From assembly GCA_945902775.1 (NCBI GenBank), contig CAMDMY010000026.1, positions 1-32,679 of the forward strand: a stretch of 32,679 nt of DNA, in the 5' to 3' direction. The stretch is from Chryseobacterium gleum (lineage in GTDB: Bacteria; Bacteroidota; Bacteroidia; Flavobacteriales_D; Crocinitomicaceae). The position numbers and the translations under genes were made by a program. The notes beneath the pieces are model-generated. The model saw only the letters and a program-made list of their open reading frames with translations, was not told the DNA's origin and made no database searches. Positions 17,193 to 25,483 of this stretch are shown here, piece by piece (within the stretch, counting starts at the first letter, position 1; each line of letters opens with the position of its first letter).

Positions 17193-18503
17193 TTAATCAA
17201 TTATTTTCCAATGAGTTCCATTTCCAGCACCTACTCTCTCGATTTTATTTTGAACTCTTAATTCTTTAATATTTCGTTCAATCGTTCGAATGGTCAATCT
17301 AGTTTTTTTTGCTAATTGCGATGAAGTAATTTCTGGATTCTTCTTTATTAACTCCAAAATTTTGCCCGACATTTTGCCCGACATTTTGCCCGACATTTCA
17401 ACCATAGAAATGAAGGTGATCATCAATCCTCCAAAGCTTGTAGAATATGTTGGTTTAGGTAAATTAAACTGCTCACATTCTGCAATTATTTTAGAAACTC
17501 CTCTCCCCCAAGACTCAATCATTCCTGCTCTGAAAAAAGTATTTGCAATATCAGGATTAGCAGGTTTAGAAGGGTGACTCGACAATATCGTTTCTAATGT
17601 CCAATTTAAAGGTAGTTGACCTTCGTTCCAAATCTGTAACTTATCATTGTATACTTTTATTTGAATTGGAATACCTGAACTATAATCTTTATGGGCAACT
17701 GCATTCAGTAAAGCTTCTCTTAATGCCGACTCTGGGTATGCATATTCTTCAATACGAGCAATTCCTTGATACCGAATTTGTGCACTCATATACTTCGTCA
17801 ACAACAAATCCAATGTTTTTTCAACCTGTTCAAATAAATTTCCATGAACCTCATCTTGATAGATTAAATCAGCATCTGTTGTAAAAAAGCCAATTTTTAT
17901 ATAAGCACCCGTTACATATTTTTCTGGATTATGATAAAACAATAATGAACACGCTTGTTTTAACTGTCCGTTTTCAATTAAATGTAAATTTTCAAATAGA
18001 GTTAATAAACTATCTTCTAAAATATTTTTACTTACCCTACTCGATTTAATCGCTCTGTTTTTAAAATTCTCAAGCGCTTTTAAATCTAAATCAGATAAAG
18101 TTAAGCCTGGTAAAGGTATACCATCCCAATGTTTTCCAGATTTTTGAAGTATAAACTTATTTAAGGCTGCTCCTTTCAATTCTTGCTTTGTACTTCCACT
18201 TCGAAAATGATATTCTCCTTTATAATTAACTGGATATGGATAGGAATCAACTATAATTTCAATATAATCTTTATCGCTCTCTGTCAATAAATTAACCTCC
18301 ACAATAATCCCTAAAATATCTCGAACTTTATTAGGAATATCTTCTAATAATTTCCTTGCATTTAGAAGTCCAACATTCTCTCCTTTATCATTTTTACCAA
18401 TGTATAAAATACCTCCATTTGCATTTGCAAATCCAGAAATCCATTTGAGATATTCATCTCTCCAAGATTCTTTCCATTCTAAACATTGATTTTCTTGATT
18501 CAT
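17193..18503 (-). CDS. AlbA_2 (Schlafen-type) / HATPase-like / winged-helix regulator
   Basis: A 436-residue protein of the group often annotated 'ATP-binding protein' or 'RecG-like transcriptional regulator'. The AlbA_2 domain spans about 6-125 (CLEWKES, WISGFANANGGILYIGKND). A HATPase_c_4-like domain lies around 250-345 (REALLNAVAHKDYSSG, IWNEGQLP, ESWGRGVSKI). A three-fold MSGK repeat (370-381) forms a linker to a C-terminal winged helix (382-436, ITSSQLAKKTRLTIRTIERN). This architecture suggests a DNA- or RNA-binding regulator; targets are unknown, and some relatives lie in defence or mobile regions. It is the first gene of a three-gene minus-strand run and ends 1 nt before the adhesin gene. 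Domain calls are good; the function is not established. Confidence 0.85.
   Translation of the reverse strand: MNQENQCLEWKESWRDEYLKWISGFANANGGILYIGKNDKGENVGLLNARKLLEDIPNKVRDILGIIVEVNLLTESDKDYIEIIVDSYPYPVNYKGEYHFRSGSTKQELKGAALNKFILQKSGKHWDGIPLPGLTLSDLDLKALENFKNRAIKSSRVSKNILEDSLLTLFENLHLIENGQLKQACSLLFYHNPEKYVTGAYIKIGFFTTDADLIYQDEVHGNLFEQVEKTLDLLLTKYMSAQIRYQGIARIEEYAYPESALREALLNAVAHKDYSSGIPIQIKVYNDKLQIWNEGQLPLNWTLETILSSHPSKPANPDIANTFFRAGMIESWGRGVSKIIAECEQFNLPKPTYSTSFGGLMITFISMVEMSGKMSGKMSGKILELIKKNPEITSSQLAKKTRLTIRTIERNIKELRVQNKIERVGAGNGTHWKIID
17359..17394. repeat. In-frame 12-bp tandem repeat (ATTTTGCCCGAC x3)
   Basis: Three identical 12-bp units lie inside the AlbA_2 regulator gene and encode the MSGK MSGK MSGK linker. 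Because the unit is a multiple of three, gain or loss of copies changes linker length without breaking the frame. Confidence 0.9.
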
Positions 18504-18659
18504 AAATAACTCTAATGTCTATTAAAATTAATTAAAAATATGAAATTAGTAATCGTAAATATAACTTTTAGAATTGAATAAAAAACAAAGTTGAAAATCA
18601 TTCACAATTTCAAGTCTTCCGTCATACACATTCAACCGTTCAAAAAAACAAAGAATCGT

Positions 18660-18680
18660 TATTTAACAAGTAGTTAAATA
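18660..18680. promoter_or_regulatory. Operator-like palindrome upstream of the nitronate monooxygenase-like gene
   Basis: TATTTAAC and GTTAAATA form an 8-bp inverted repeat with a 5-nt loop. It ends 4 nt before a near-consensus -7 element (TAAATTCG, 18684-18691; one mismatch to TAnnTTTG) and 20 nt before the ATG at 18700. The placement would suit a repressor site over the -33 region; a chance AT-rich palindrome is possible. Confidence 0.4.
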
Positions 18681-18699
18681 CTGTAAATTCGTAAGTATT

Positions 18700-19653
18700 A
18701 TGGCAAATAGAATTACTTCTCTTTTTAAAATTCAATATCCAATCATCCAAGCTGGTATGATTTGGTGTTCTGGATGGGAGTTAGCATCTGCAGTTTCAAA
18801 CGCAGGTGGATTAGGTATAATTGGCTCAGGGTCTATGTATCCAACTGTTTTAGATGAGCATTTAACTAAATGTAAAGCAGCAACAGATAAACCTTTTGCT
18901 GTAAATCTACCTATGCTTTATCCCAATATTGATGAGCATATTCAACTGATTATAAAACACAAAGTACCAATCGTTTTTACTTCTGCTGGAAATCCAAAAA
19001 CGTATACTCAACTTTTGAAATCGAACGGTATTACTGTTGTTCACGTTGTTTCAAGTGTGAAATTTGCTAAAAAAGCAGAAGAAGCAGGAGTTGATGCAGT
19101 TGTAGCTGAAGGATTTGAAGCAGGTGGACACAACGGTAGAGATGAAACAACTACCTTGTGCTTAATCCCAATGGTTGCAAAAGAAATTTCAGTTCCATTA
19201 ATTGCAGCTGGTGGAATTGGAACTGGTCGCGGAATGTTAGCAGCTATGAATTTAGGTGCAGATGGTGTTCAGATTGGAAGTAGATTCGTAACTTCTCCGG
19301 AATCTAGCGCTCATATTAATTTTAAAAATTCTATCATTGATTCAAAAGAAGGCGATACTTTATTGACTTTGAAAGATTTAACTCCTGTTAGATTACTTAA
19401 AAATGAATTCTTTTTTCAATTAGAAAAAGCATACGAAGAATGTGCAAAGTCTGACCAAATTTTAGAACTTCTTGGTCGTGGAAGAGCTAAAAAAGGGATG
19501 TTCGAGGGAGATTTAAAAGAAGGAGAATTAGAAATAGGACAAATTGCAGGAATAATTGATGAAATAAAACCTGCTGCTGGAATAGTAAATGAAATTATAT
19601 CAGAATATAAACAAGCTTTAAACGAACAAAACTCTGCTAAATACATATTTTAA
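18700..19653 (+). CDS. Nitronate monooxygenase / FabK-like FMN oxidoreductase
   Basis: A 317-residue TIM-barrel flavoprotein of the 2-nitropropane dioxygenase-like family, whose members oxidise nitronates or, as FabK, reduce enoyl-ACP. Family features are IQYPIIQAGM (11-20), SNAGGLGIIG (33-42), EGFEAGGHNG (137-146, with the conserved His144) and the FMN phosphate-binding loop AAGGIGTGRGM (169-179) followed by GADGVQIGSRF (186-196). The cofactor call is firm; nitronate versus enoyl-ACP substrate cannot be decided by eye. Its stop overlaps the ATG of the M16 peptidase gene as TAATG, so translation is coupled. Confidence 0.9.
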   Translation: MANRITSLFKIQYPIIQAGMIWCSGWELASAVSNAGGLGIIGSGSMYPTVLDEHLTKCKAATDKPFAVNLPMLYPNIDEHIQLIIKHKVPIVFTSAGNPKTYTQLLKSNGITVVHVVSSVKFAKKAEEAGVDAVVAEGFEAGGHNGRDETTTLCLIPMVAKEISVPLIAAGGIGTGRGMLAAMNLGADGVQIGSRFVTSPESSAHINFKNSIIDSKEGDTLLTLKDLTPVRLLKNEFFFQLEKAYEECAKSDQILELLGRGRAKKGMFEGDLKEGELEIGQIAGIIDEIKPAAGIVNEIISEYKQALNEQNSAKYIF

Positions 19654-20900
19654 TGATTGAATTTGAACGATTTAAATTAGATAACGGATTAACTGTCATT
19701 TTTCACAAAGATGTGACTACTCCGATGGCAGTTGTAAATACGCTTTTCGATGTAGGTGCAAGGGATGAATCAGAAGAAAAAACAGGATTTGCTCATTTAT
19801 TTGAACATTTAATGTTTGGTGGTTCTATAAATATCCCTGACTTTGATGCTCCTTTACAAAATGCTGGAGGAGAAAGCAATGCCTTCACATCCAACGACAT
19901 AACAAACTACTACGATGTTTTACCTGCACACAATCTAGAAACTGCTCTTTGGTTGGAAAGTGATAGAATGTTGTCTTTGGCTTTTACTGATAAAAGTTTA
20001 GAGGTTCAACGAAATGTAGTTATCGAAGAATTTAAACAACGTTATTTAAACCAACCTTATGGTGATGTTTGGTTAGAACTTCGACCATTGGCCTATGAAA
20101 AACACCCATATAAATGGGCTACAATTGGTAAAGAAATAAAACACATTGAAGATGCTACGATGGAAGATGTAAAAGCGTTCTTCCAAAAACATTATAATCC
20201 TAGTAATGCTATTTTATGTGTCGCAGGAAATTTTGAATTAGAATATGTAAAAGAAGTAGTTTCAAAATGGTATGGAGATATTCCTTCAGGTAAAAAACCT
20301 GCTCGTATTCTGCCTTTAGAACCAAAACAGAAGAAATTCAAAGAAAAAACGATTGAACGTGAAGTTCCAACAGATGCATTTTACTATGCTTTTAAAATGC
20401 CTGAACGTCGTGACCCCGCATACTATATTGCTGATATTCTTTCTGATGCACTTGGTCGAGAAAAATCATCTAGACTATATGTTGCATTAAAAAAAGAGCA
20501 GCAAATTGTTTCTAATATTAGTGCTTATATCACAGGCTCATTGGATCATGGATTGTTAATTATCTCTGGAAAATTAAACAATGGTCGTACATTTGAAGAA
20601 TTAGATAAAGCGCTTTGGGATGTAATTGAGGATTTAAAAACGACTAAAATGTCGGAAGAAGAATTAGCTCGATTAATGATAAAAATCAGAACTGAAAAAG
20701 AATTTTCCGAACAAGGATTATTAAACAGAGCAATGAATCTTTGCACTTTCGAATTATTAGGTGATGCAAACGGAATCAATGAGGAAAAAGAAATATACAA
20801 TGCCATTGAACCAAATCATTTATATGAAATGGCCAACTATATCTTGATAAAAACGAATTGTACTTTATTAAAAGTTAAAGCAAAACAAGATGCTAAATAG
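19653..20900 (+). CDS. M16 family zinc peptidase, catalytic subunit
   Basis: A 415-residue single-unit M16 peptidase (pitrilysin/mitochondrial-processing-peptidase superfamily). The inverted zinc motif HLFEH at 48-52 supplies His48, Glu51 and His52, and Glu125 or Glu126 in VIEEFKQR is the third ligand. The NAFTSNDITNYYDVLP segment (76-90) is the typical following strand. No signal peptide is present, so a cytoplasmic location is likely unless it is exported otherwise. It pairs with the next gene, which lacks the zinc site. This arrangement is known for bacterial two-chain M16 enzymes that form a clamshell. The start codon overlaps the upstream stop; the 3' end overlaps the next gene by 11 nt. 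Confidence 0.93.
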   Translation: MIEFERFKLDNGLTVIFHKDVTTPMAVVNTLFDVGARDESEEKTGFAHLFEHLMFGGSINIPDFDAPLQNAGGESNAFTSNDITNYYDVLPAHNLETALWLESDRMLSLAFTDKSLEVQRNVVIEEFKQRYLNQPYGDVWLELRPLAYEKHPYKWATIGKEIKHIEDATMEDVKAFFQKHYNPSNAILCVAGNFELEYVKEVVSKWYGDIPSGKKPARILPLEPKQKKFKEKTIEREVPTDAFYYAFKMPERRDPAYYIADILSDALGREKSSRLYVALKKEQQIVSNISAYITGSLDHGLLIISGKLNNGRTFEELDKALWDVIEDLKTTKMSEEELARLMIKIRTEKEFSEQGLLNRAMNLCTFELLGDANGINEEKEIYNAIEPNHLYEMANYILIKTNCTLLKVKAKQDAK

Positions 20901-22149
20901 AACAATACAACCTGAATTACAATCAATTGATAAAATTGAATTTGTAAAACCAATTATATACGACATCACTTCTGAAGTAAAATTATTCTTCATGAAGGAT
21001 GTTGCGAATGAGACTACTCGTTTTGATTTGTACTTTGACGCTGGAAATATTCGAGCACCAAAAGGAACACCTTCATTTGTAAACGGACTTTTGTTATCGG
21101 GAACGAAAGAAAAATCATCTACGCAAATCAACAATGAAATTGATGCGCTTGGTGGATTCATGGAAAGTGGACTTTCTGCAGAAAATGCAGTTGTTTCTTT
21201 GTACTGTCTTAGAGAAAACGTACTCCCCTTAATTCACATTTTAACAGATGCAATTGATAATGTAGCATTTTTAGAAAATGAAGTAAGTGAATTATTAGCA
21301 GACAAAAAACAAGCTTTCTTAACCAATATGGAGAAAGTAAGTTATTTATGTCAACGTGAATTTCAGAACCGTCTATTTCATTCTTCAGAAGTATATTCGA
21401 CAGTTGCTACTGAAGACTTTTACGAAAATGTCTCTACTCAAACGTTAAAGAAATTCTTTCAAGAATATTATCAAAATGGTTTAACAAAAGTTGTTGTTGT
21501 TGGTAATTTAGAACAAGATGCAATCGATGAAATAATTGATACAATCGGAAAATGGGCTAAAACTGGAAAAGGGAAATTTGAAAAAGAAATTCAGAATTTA
21601 CCAGGTGAAAAACACGTAGAAAAAGAGAACGCAGTTCAAACAGCAATAAGAGTTGGGAAAATACTTTTCAATAAAACGCATGAAGATTACAATGACTTCC
21701 TGGTTCTCAACACAATACTAGGCGATTATTTCGGTAGTCGTTTAATGGCAAATATTCGTGAAGACAAAGGCTATACTTACGGAATTGGCTCAATGGTAGC
21801 GGAATACAATCATTTAGGTTACTTTATGATTGCGACAGAGGTAGCTAAAGAAGTGAAAGAAGCTACTTTAAACGAAATTAAATTTGAAATAGAACGTCTA
21901 AAAACAGAATTAATTGACACTGAAGAACTAGAATTAATCAAGAATTATCTTTTAGGACAATTACTTAAAAGTGCTGATGGTCCTTACTCAATGATGGATT
22001 TATACCTAAGTGTTGAAGCACAAGAATTAGATTTCGATTTTTACAACAAAGCGATTGAAGATTTACACGCTGTCACTCCAAAAAGACTTCAAGAATTAGC
22101 AATTAAATATTTAGTCTGGGAAGAAATGACCATCGTTTCTGCAGGCTAA
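20890..22149 (+). CDS. M16 family protein, non-catalytic partner
   Basis: A 419-residue M16-fold protein in which the zinc motif is lost: the position equivalent to HxxEH reads FVNGLLLSGT (63-72), with no His or Glu. It keeps the substrate-binding R/Y region SRLMANIREDKGYTYGIGS (283-301), which the catalytic partner lacks in that form. The two chains therefore complement each other, as in heterodimeric M16 peptidases. The gene overlaps its partner by 11 nt, consistent with 1:1 synthesis. It is followed by a nested inverted repeat that may end the transcript. Confidence 0.92.
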   Translation: MLNRTIQPELQSIDKIEFVKPIIYDITSEVKLFFMKDVANETTRFDLYFDAGNIRAPKGTPSFVNGLLLSGTKEKSSTQINNEIDALGGFMESGLSAENAVVSLYCLRENVLPLIHILTDAIDNVAFLENEVSELLADKKQAFLTNMEKVSYLCQREFQNRLFHSSEVYSTVATEDFYENVSTQTLKKFFQEYYQNGLTKVVVVGNLEQDAIDEIIDTIGKWAKTGKGKFEKEIQNLPGEKHVEKENAVQTAIRVGKILFNKTHEDYNDFLVLNTILGDYFGSRLMANIREDKGYTYGIGSMVAEYNHLGYFMIATEVAKEVKEATLNEIKFEIERLKTELIDTEELELIKNYLLGQLLKSADGPYSMMDLYLSVEAQELDFDFYNKAIEDLHAVTPKRLQELAIKYLVWEEMTIVSAG

Positions 22150-22176
22150 GTCAATTTATTAATTTTGCTATTTTAT

Positions 22177-22249
22177 ACTTAAGAAAATTGTGATTTTTCA
22201 ATATTTTAAAAATTTGTTTATCACAATTTTCACTTACATTATCTTAAGT
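22177..22249. terminator. Nested inverted repeats after the M16 pair (possible terminator)
   Basis: ACTTAAGA (22177-22184) pairs with TCTTAAGT (22242-22249), and inside it AAAATTGTGAT (22184-22194) pairs with ATCACAATTTT (22220-22230), leaving an 11-nt bulge and a 25-nt loop. It starts 28 nt after the stop. The inner stem is AT-rich with a T tract at its end. Function as a terminator is plausible but unproven. Confidence 0.4.
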
Positions 22250-22331
22250 TTTAGTTTAATATAATTTTCATTTCTAAATCTACATCAATTTCAATCCTTG
22301 TCTTTGAATACAATTCCATCAAATTATTCTC

Positions 22332-22361
22332 TTGAAAGAAGTAGAATGTTCGTTATATTTG
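22332..22361 (+). promoter_or_regulatory. Bacteroidota-type promoter of the third CHU_C protein gene
   Basis: TTG at 22332-22334, a 19-nt spacer and TATATTTG at 22354-22361 match the consensus. The start point would fall around 22367, so the ATG at 22373 would have almost no leader, while the ATG at 22394 would have about 27 nt. This supports the downstream start. Confidence 0.65.
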
Positions 22362-22393
22362 CAATATATTAAATGCTTGAACGTTTGTTCTTT

Positions 22394-24457
22394 ATGAAAT
22401 TTTGGATAAGTTTATTTTTAGTTGTTTTTTCTTTTCATACCGTTATAGGTAGAAATAACGAAATAGCACATCCAATAACTTCATTTTGTCCTCCTACAAA
22501 ATCTTCATCAACTGAAATAACGTGTATCCAAACTAATACAAATGGAGATGTCACACTATTTTGGACTCAAGCAGCGAATACCTCAAATTCATTTGTAGAA
22601 TACCAAGTTCACTCTATCCAAAATGGTTTAATCACAACAATCAATTCAATAGGTACAACATTATATACGCAAACAGGTGTAAATCAAAAACTAGATTATT
22701 TCATCACTGCTGTTTATGGAACTGGTGGAAATGAAACTTCTCAAACGATTTCAAATATATTCTTAAGCTTAAATAATCCATCTGATGGAACAGCCGTTTT
22801 GCAATGGAACAATCCAACAACAGGGAAACTACCTGGAATGGAATCTTACACAAAAATTTACAGAGAATACCCAACTGGAACTTGGACATTAAGAGATAGT
22901 GTCCCATACGGAGCTGTGTTTTTTAAAGATACCATCGATATTTGTCAGGCTTTTTTAAATTATAAAGTGGTAGTTAAAAGTCTTCCTTGTGATTTCACCT
23001 CCAATATTTTAGGTGATAATTTCAAAGATATTACATCACCTGATATTCCTAAAATTATTAATGTTACAATTGATACACTTAATAGTAGTGTTTTAATAAA
23101 TTGGAATAAAAATAATCAATCTGATACACAAGGCTATATAGTTTACTCAATTGATGGTAGCGGTAACCCAACCGAAATAGCAACAGTTAATGGAGTTTTA
23201 AATACCAATTTCAACTTTTCAACTAACATTACTAGCGGTCCCCTCACCTATTCTATTGCAGCATTCGACTATTGTTTAACGACTTCTTCGATACCTACCT
23301 TTCAAACCTCTGCTAAAGCTGATGTCCACACTTCGATGTATGTAAGATATGGCTATAATATTTGTTCAAGAAATGTGAGATTAACTTGGACACCATACAA
23401 AGGTTGGAATAACATTTCAAGATATGAAATTTGGGGACATATTTTAGGTGAGCCTTGGGAAAAGTTTGGATCAACTAATACCTTTGAATATAACTATACC
23501 GGTAAACCGTTGAAAGATTATTGTTTTGTTATAAGAGCAATTTCTCCAGATTCAATAGAATCTTTTTCAAATAGTGCATGTCTAAATACCATTTCTCCTT
23601 CACAGCCAGCCTATAATTATTTAAAAACAGCAACAGTAAAAAACAATAAGATTGAATTACATCATTACATTGAGAAAATTACTGGGGTTAAAGAAATAGT
23701 TTTTCAACGCTTAAATAACAAGAAAGAATTTGAAGAAATTGGAAGAATACAACCTACCTCGGAAAATGTATTATTTATTGATTCAACAATAAATCCTAAT
23801 AGACAATCTTATACTTATCGTGTTGTTGTAATTGATAGTTGCGATAATGAAGGAAGCATTTCAAATGTAGCTAAAACAATATTTCTTTCTGTTAAAACTG
23901 AAAATACAGAAATGATTCATTACCTAAATTGGTCAGAATACATTGGATTCAAAGGCTCATTATTAGGTTACTCAATATATGAAGGTATTGACGGAATCCT
24001 TAATACAACTCCTATTTCTACTGTTCCATCGAATGAGATGTATTATCAAGATAATATTTCTACAACAAACTATTCTGGTAAAATCTGTTATTATGTAGAA
24101 GCAATCGAAGGTGATAATATGTATGGCTTTAAAGATACAAGTCGTTCAAATAGCGTTTGTCCAATCATTAAACCAATCATCTATTTACCTAACTCTTTTA
24201 CTCCAAATAACGATAAAATCAATGATGTTTTTTACCCAAAAGTGAGTCTAATTGAAAATGCCAGTTATACCTTTACCATTTTTGATCGTTGGGAACATAT
24301 CTTATTCGAATCCAATAAAATAGAAGATGGCTGGAATGGCGAAATTAATAATACTGGAAAAATAGCACAACCAGGAACCTATGTTTACATTTTAAATGTA
24401 AAAGATGGAAACGGAATCGAAACAATTCAAAGAGGACATGTTAATGTTTTAAAATAA
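22394..24457 (+). CDS. Secreted fibronectin-III-like protein with T9SS type B sorting domain
   Basis: I prefer the ATG at 22394 (687 residues) over 22373, because it places the signal peptide (MKFWISLFLVVFSFHTVIG) at the very N-terminus and leaves a leader after the promoter. The body consists of several fibronectin-type-III-like repeats of about 100 residues, seen as strands such as GDVTLFWTQAANTS, AVLQWNNPTTGKLPGMESY, VLINWNKNNQSDTQGY, VRLTWTPYKGWNNISRYEIW and HYLNWSEYIGFKGSLLGYSI. Residues 597-687 are a CHU_C domain (YLPNSFTPNNDKINDVF, FDRWEHILFES, DGWNGE) for type IX export. No catalytic domain is recognisable. Two glycosyltransferase genes follow on the same strand after 42 nt. Confidence 0.9.
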   Translation: MKFWISLFLVVFSFHTVIGRNNEIAHPITSFCPPTKSSSTEITCIQTNTNGDVTLFWTQAANTSNSFVEYQVHSIQNGLITTINSIGTTLYTQTGVNQKLDYFITAVYGTGGNETSQTISNIFLSLNNPSDGTAVLQWNNPTTGKLPGMESYTKIYREYPTGTWTLRDSVPYGAVFFKDTIDICQAFLNYKVVVKSLPCDFTSNILGDNFKDITSPDIPKIINVTIDTLNSSVLINWNKNNQSDTQGYIVYSIDGSGNPTEIATVNGVLNTNFNFSTNITSGPLTYSIAAFDYCLTTSSIPTFQTSAKADVHTSMYVRYGYNICSRNVRLTWTPYKGWNNISRYEIWGHILGEPWEKFGSTNTFEYNYTGKPLKDYCFVIRAISPDSIESFSNSACLNTISPSQPAYNYLKTATVKNNKIELHHYIEKITGVKEIVFQRLNNKKEFEEIGRIQPTSENVLFIDSTINPNRQSYTYRVVVIDSCDNEGSISNVAKTIFLSVKTENTEMIHYLNWSEYIGFKGSLLGYSIYEGIDGILNTTPISTVPSNEMYYQDNISTTNYSGKICYYVEAIEGDNMYGFKDTSRSNSVCPIIKPIIYLPNSFTPNNDKINDVFYPKVSLIENASYTFTIFDRWEHILFESNKIEDGWNGEINNTGKIAQPGTYVYILNVKDGNGIETIQRGHVNVLK

Positions 24458-24499
24458 CTAGATGAAAAGATACATCTTCGCTTGTGCAGAAAATATAGA

Positions 24500-25483
24500 A
24501 TGAAAAAAATACTTATTATACAAACCGCTTTTTTAGGCGATGTAATTCTAGCTACTCCAGTTTCATCGGAGTTAAATCGTTTATTTCCTGAAGCAAAAAT
24601 TGATTTCTTGGTTCGAAAAGGAAATGAAAGTTTGCTTTCAAATAATCCAACAATCAATCAAGTCTATATTCTCGATAAATCAAACGGAAAATATAAATCC
24701 ATTTTAAATCTAATAAATCAGTTTAAAAAGGAAAAATACGATTTAACAATTAATCTTCATCGCTTTGGAAGTTCTGGCATTATCGCTTCATTTTCTGGAG
24801 CAAAAAAGATATATGGTTTCAAAAAGAATCCGTTTTCATTTTTGTACACTAAGAAGTTTGGTCACTCAATAGGAACAGGTGAGCACGAAGTAGAAAGAAA
24901 CCTAAGTATCATAAAAGAATTCGGAGCTATTTCCAAACGAAGACCTGAATTATTTCCATCTGAAGATGATTTTGACATTGCTAATCAAATCATGAATCCA
25001 CCTTACTATTGCATGGCGCCGGCTTCTGTTTGGTTCACAAAGCAATTACCTATCGAAAAATGGATCGAATTAATTGATTATTATAACGATAGAGGTACCG
25101 TTTACATTTTAGGTGGAAAAGGTGATCAAGTATTTTGTGAAGATATAATTAATAAAACGATCTCTAAAACAAGTATCAATCTTGCAGGACAGTTAAACCT
25201 ATTAGAATCTGCTGCTTTAATGGCAAAATCTGAACGGAATTTTGTCAACGATTCTGGACCACTTCATATTGCATCTGCTATGAACGCACCTGTAACCGCA
25301 TTTTTCTGTTCTACAATGCAAAATTTTGGATTTGGACCACTTTCAGACGATTCAAAAGTACTTGAATCAACAGAAGTTTTAGAGTGTAGACCTTGTGGAT
25401 TGCACGGTCATAAATCGTGTCCAAAAGGACATTTTAAATGTGGATACTCAATTGATTTAGAACTAATTGAGAATGAGGCCTGA
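24500..25483 (+). CDS. Family 9 glycosyltransferase (heptosyltransferase-like)
   Basis: A 327-residue GT-B fold enzyme of glycosyltransferase family 9, best known for ADP-heptose:LPS heptosyltransferases. The N-terminal ILIIQTAFLGDVILATP carries the family's GD..L.TP signature, and VNDSGPLHIASAMNAPVTAF (near residue 255) is the C-terminal nucleotide-sugar signature. A Cys/His-rich tail (ECRPCGLHGHKSCPKGHFKC) follows. The ATG at 24500 is used rather than an in-frame TTG six codons upstream, because family members start directly with MKKILII. It overlaps the next glycosyltransferase gene by 11 nt. A role in outer-membrane glycan synthesis is likely; donor and acceptor are unknown. Confidence 0.9.
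   Translation: MKKILIIQTAFLGDVILATPVSSELNRLFPEAKIDFLVRKGNESLLSNNPTINQVYILDKSNGKYKSILNLINQFKKEKYDLTINLHRFGSSGIIASFSGAKKIYGFKKNPFSFLYTKKFGHSIGTGEHEVERNLSIIKEFGAISKRRPELFPSEDDFDIANQIMNPPYYCMAPASVWFTKQLPIEKWIELIDYYNDRGTVYILGGKGDQVFCEDIINKTISKTSINLAGQLNLLESAALMAKSERNFVNDSGPLHIASAMNAPVTAFFCSTMQNFGFGPLSDDSKVLESTEVLECRPCGLHGHKSCPKGHFKCGYSIDLELIENEA

Noticed and set aside
17192-17200. TTG start and 8-nt overlap for the DUF7948 adhesin
   Set aside because: The ATG at 17191 gives a clean signal peptide, needs no rare start and follows the upstream stop by one base.
17290-17577. Frame opposite the AlbA_2 gene with ILPD repeats
   Set aside because: The repeats are only the reverse reading of the MSGK 12-bp units; no independent coding evidence.
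22373-22393. Upstream ATG for the third CHU_C protein
   Set aside because: It would put seven residues before a normal signal peptide and leave almost no leader after the consensus promoter.
24482-24499. TTG start giving six extra residues to the GT9 glycosyltransferase
   Set aside because: The ATG at 24500 begins exactly where family members start (MKKILII); the extra residues (MCRKYR) have no support.
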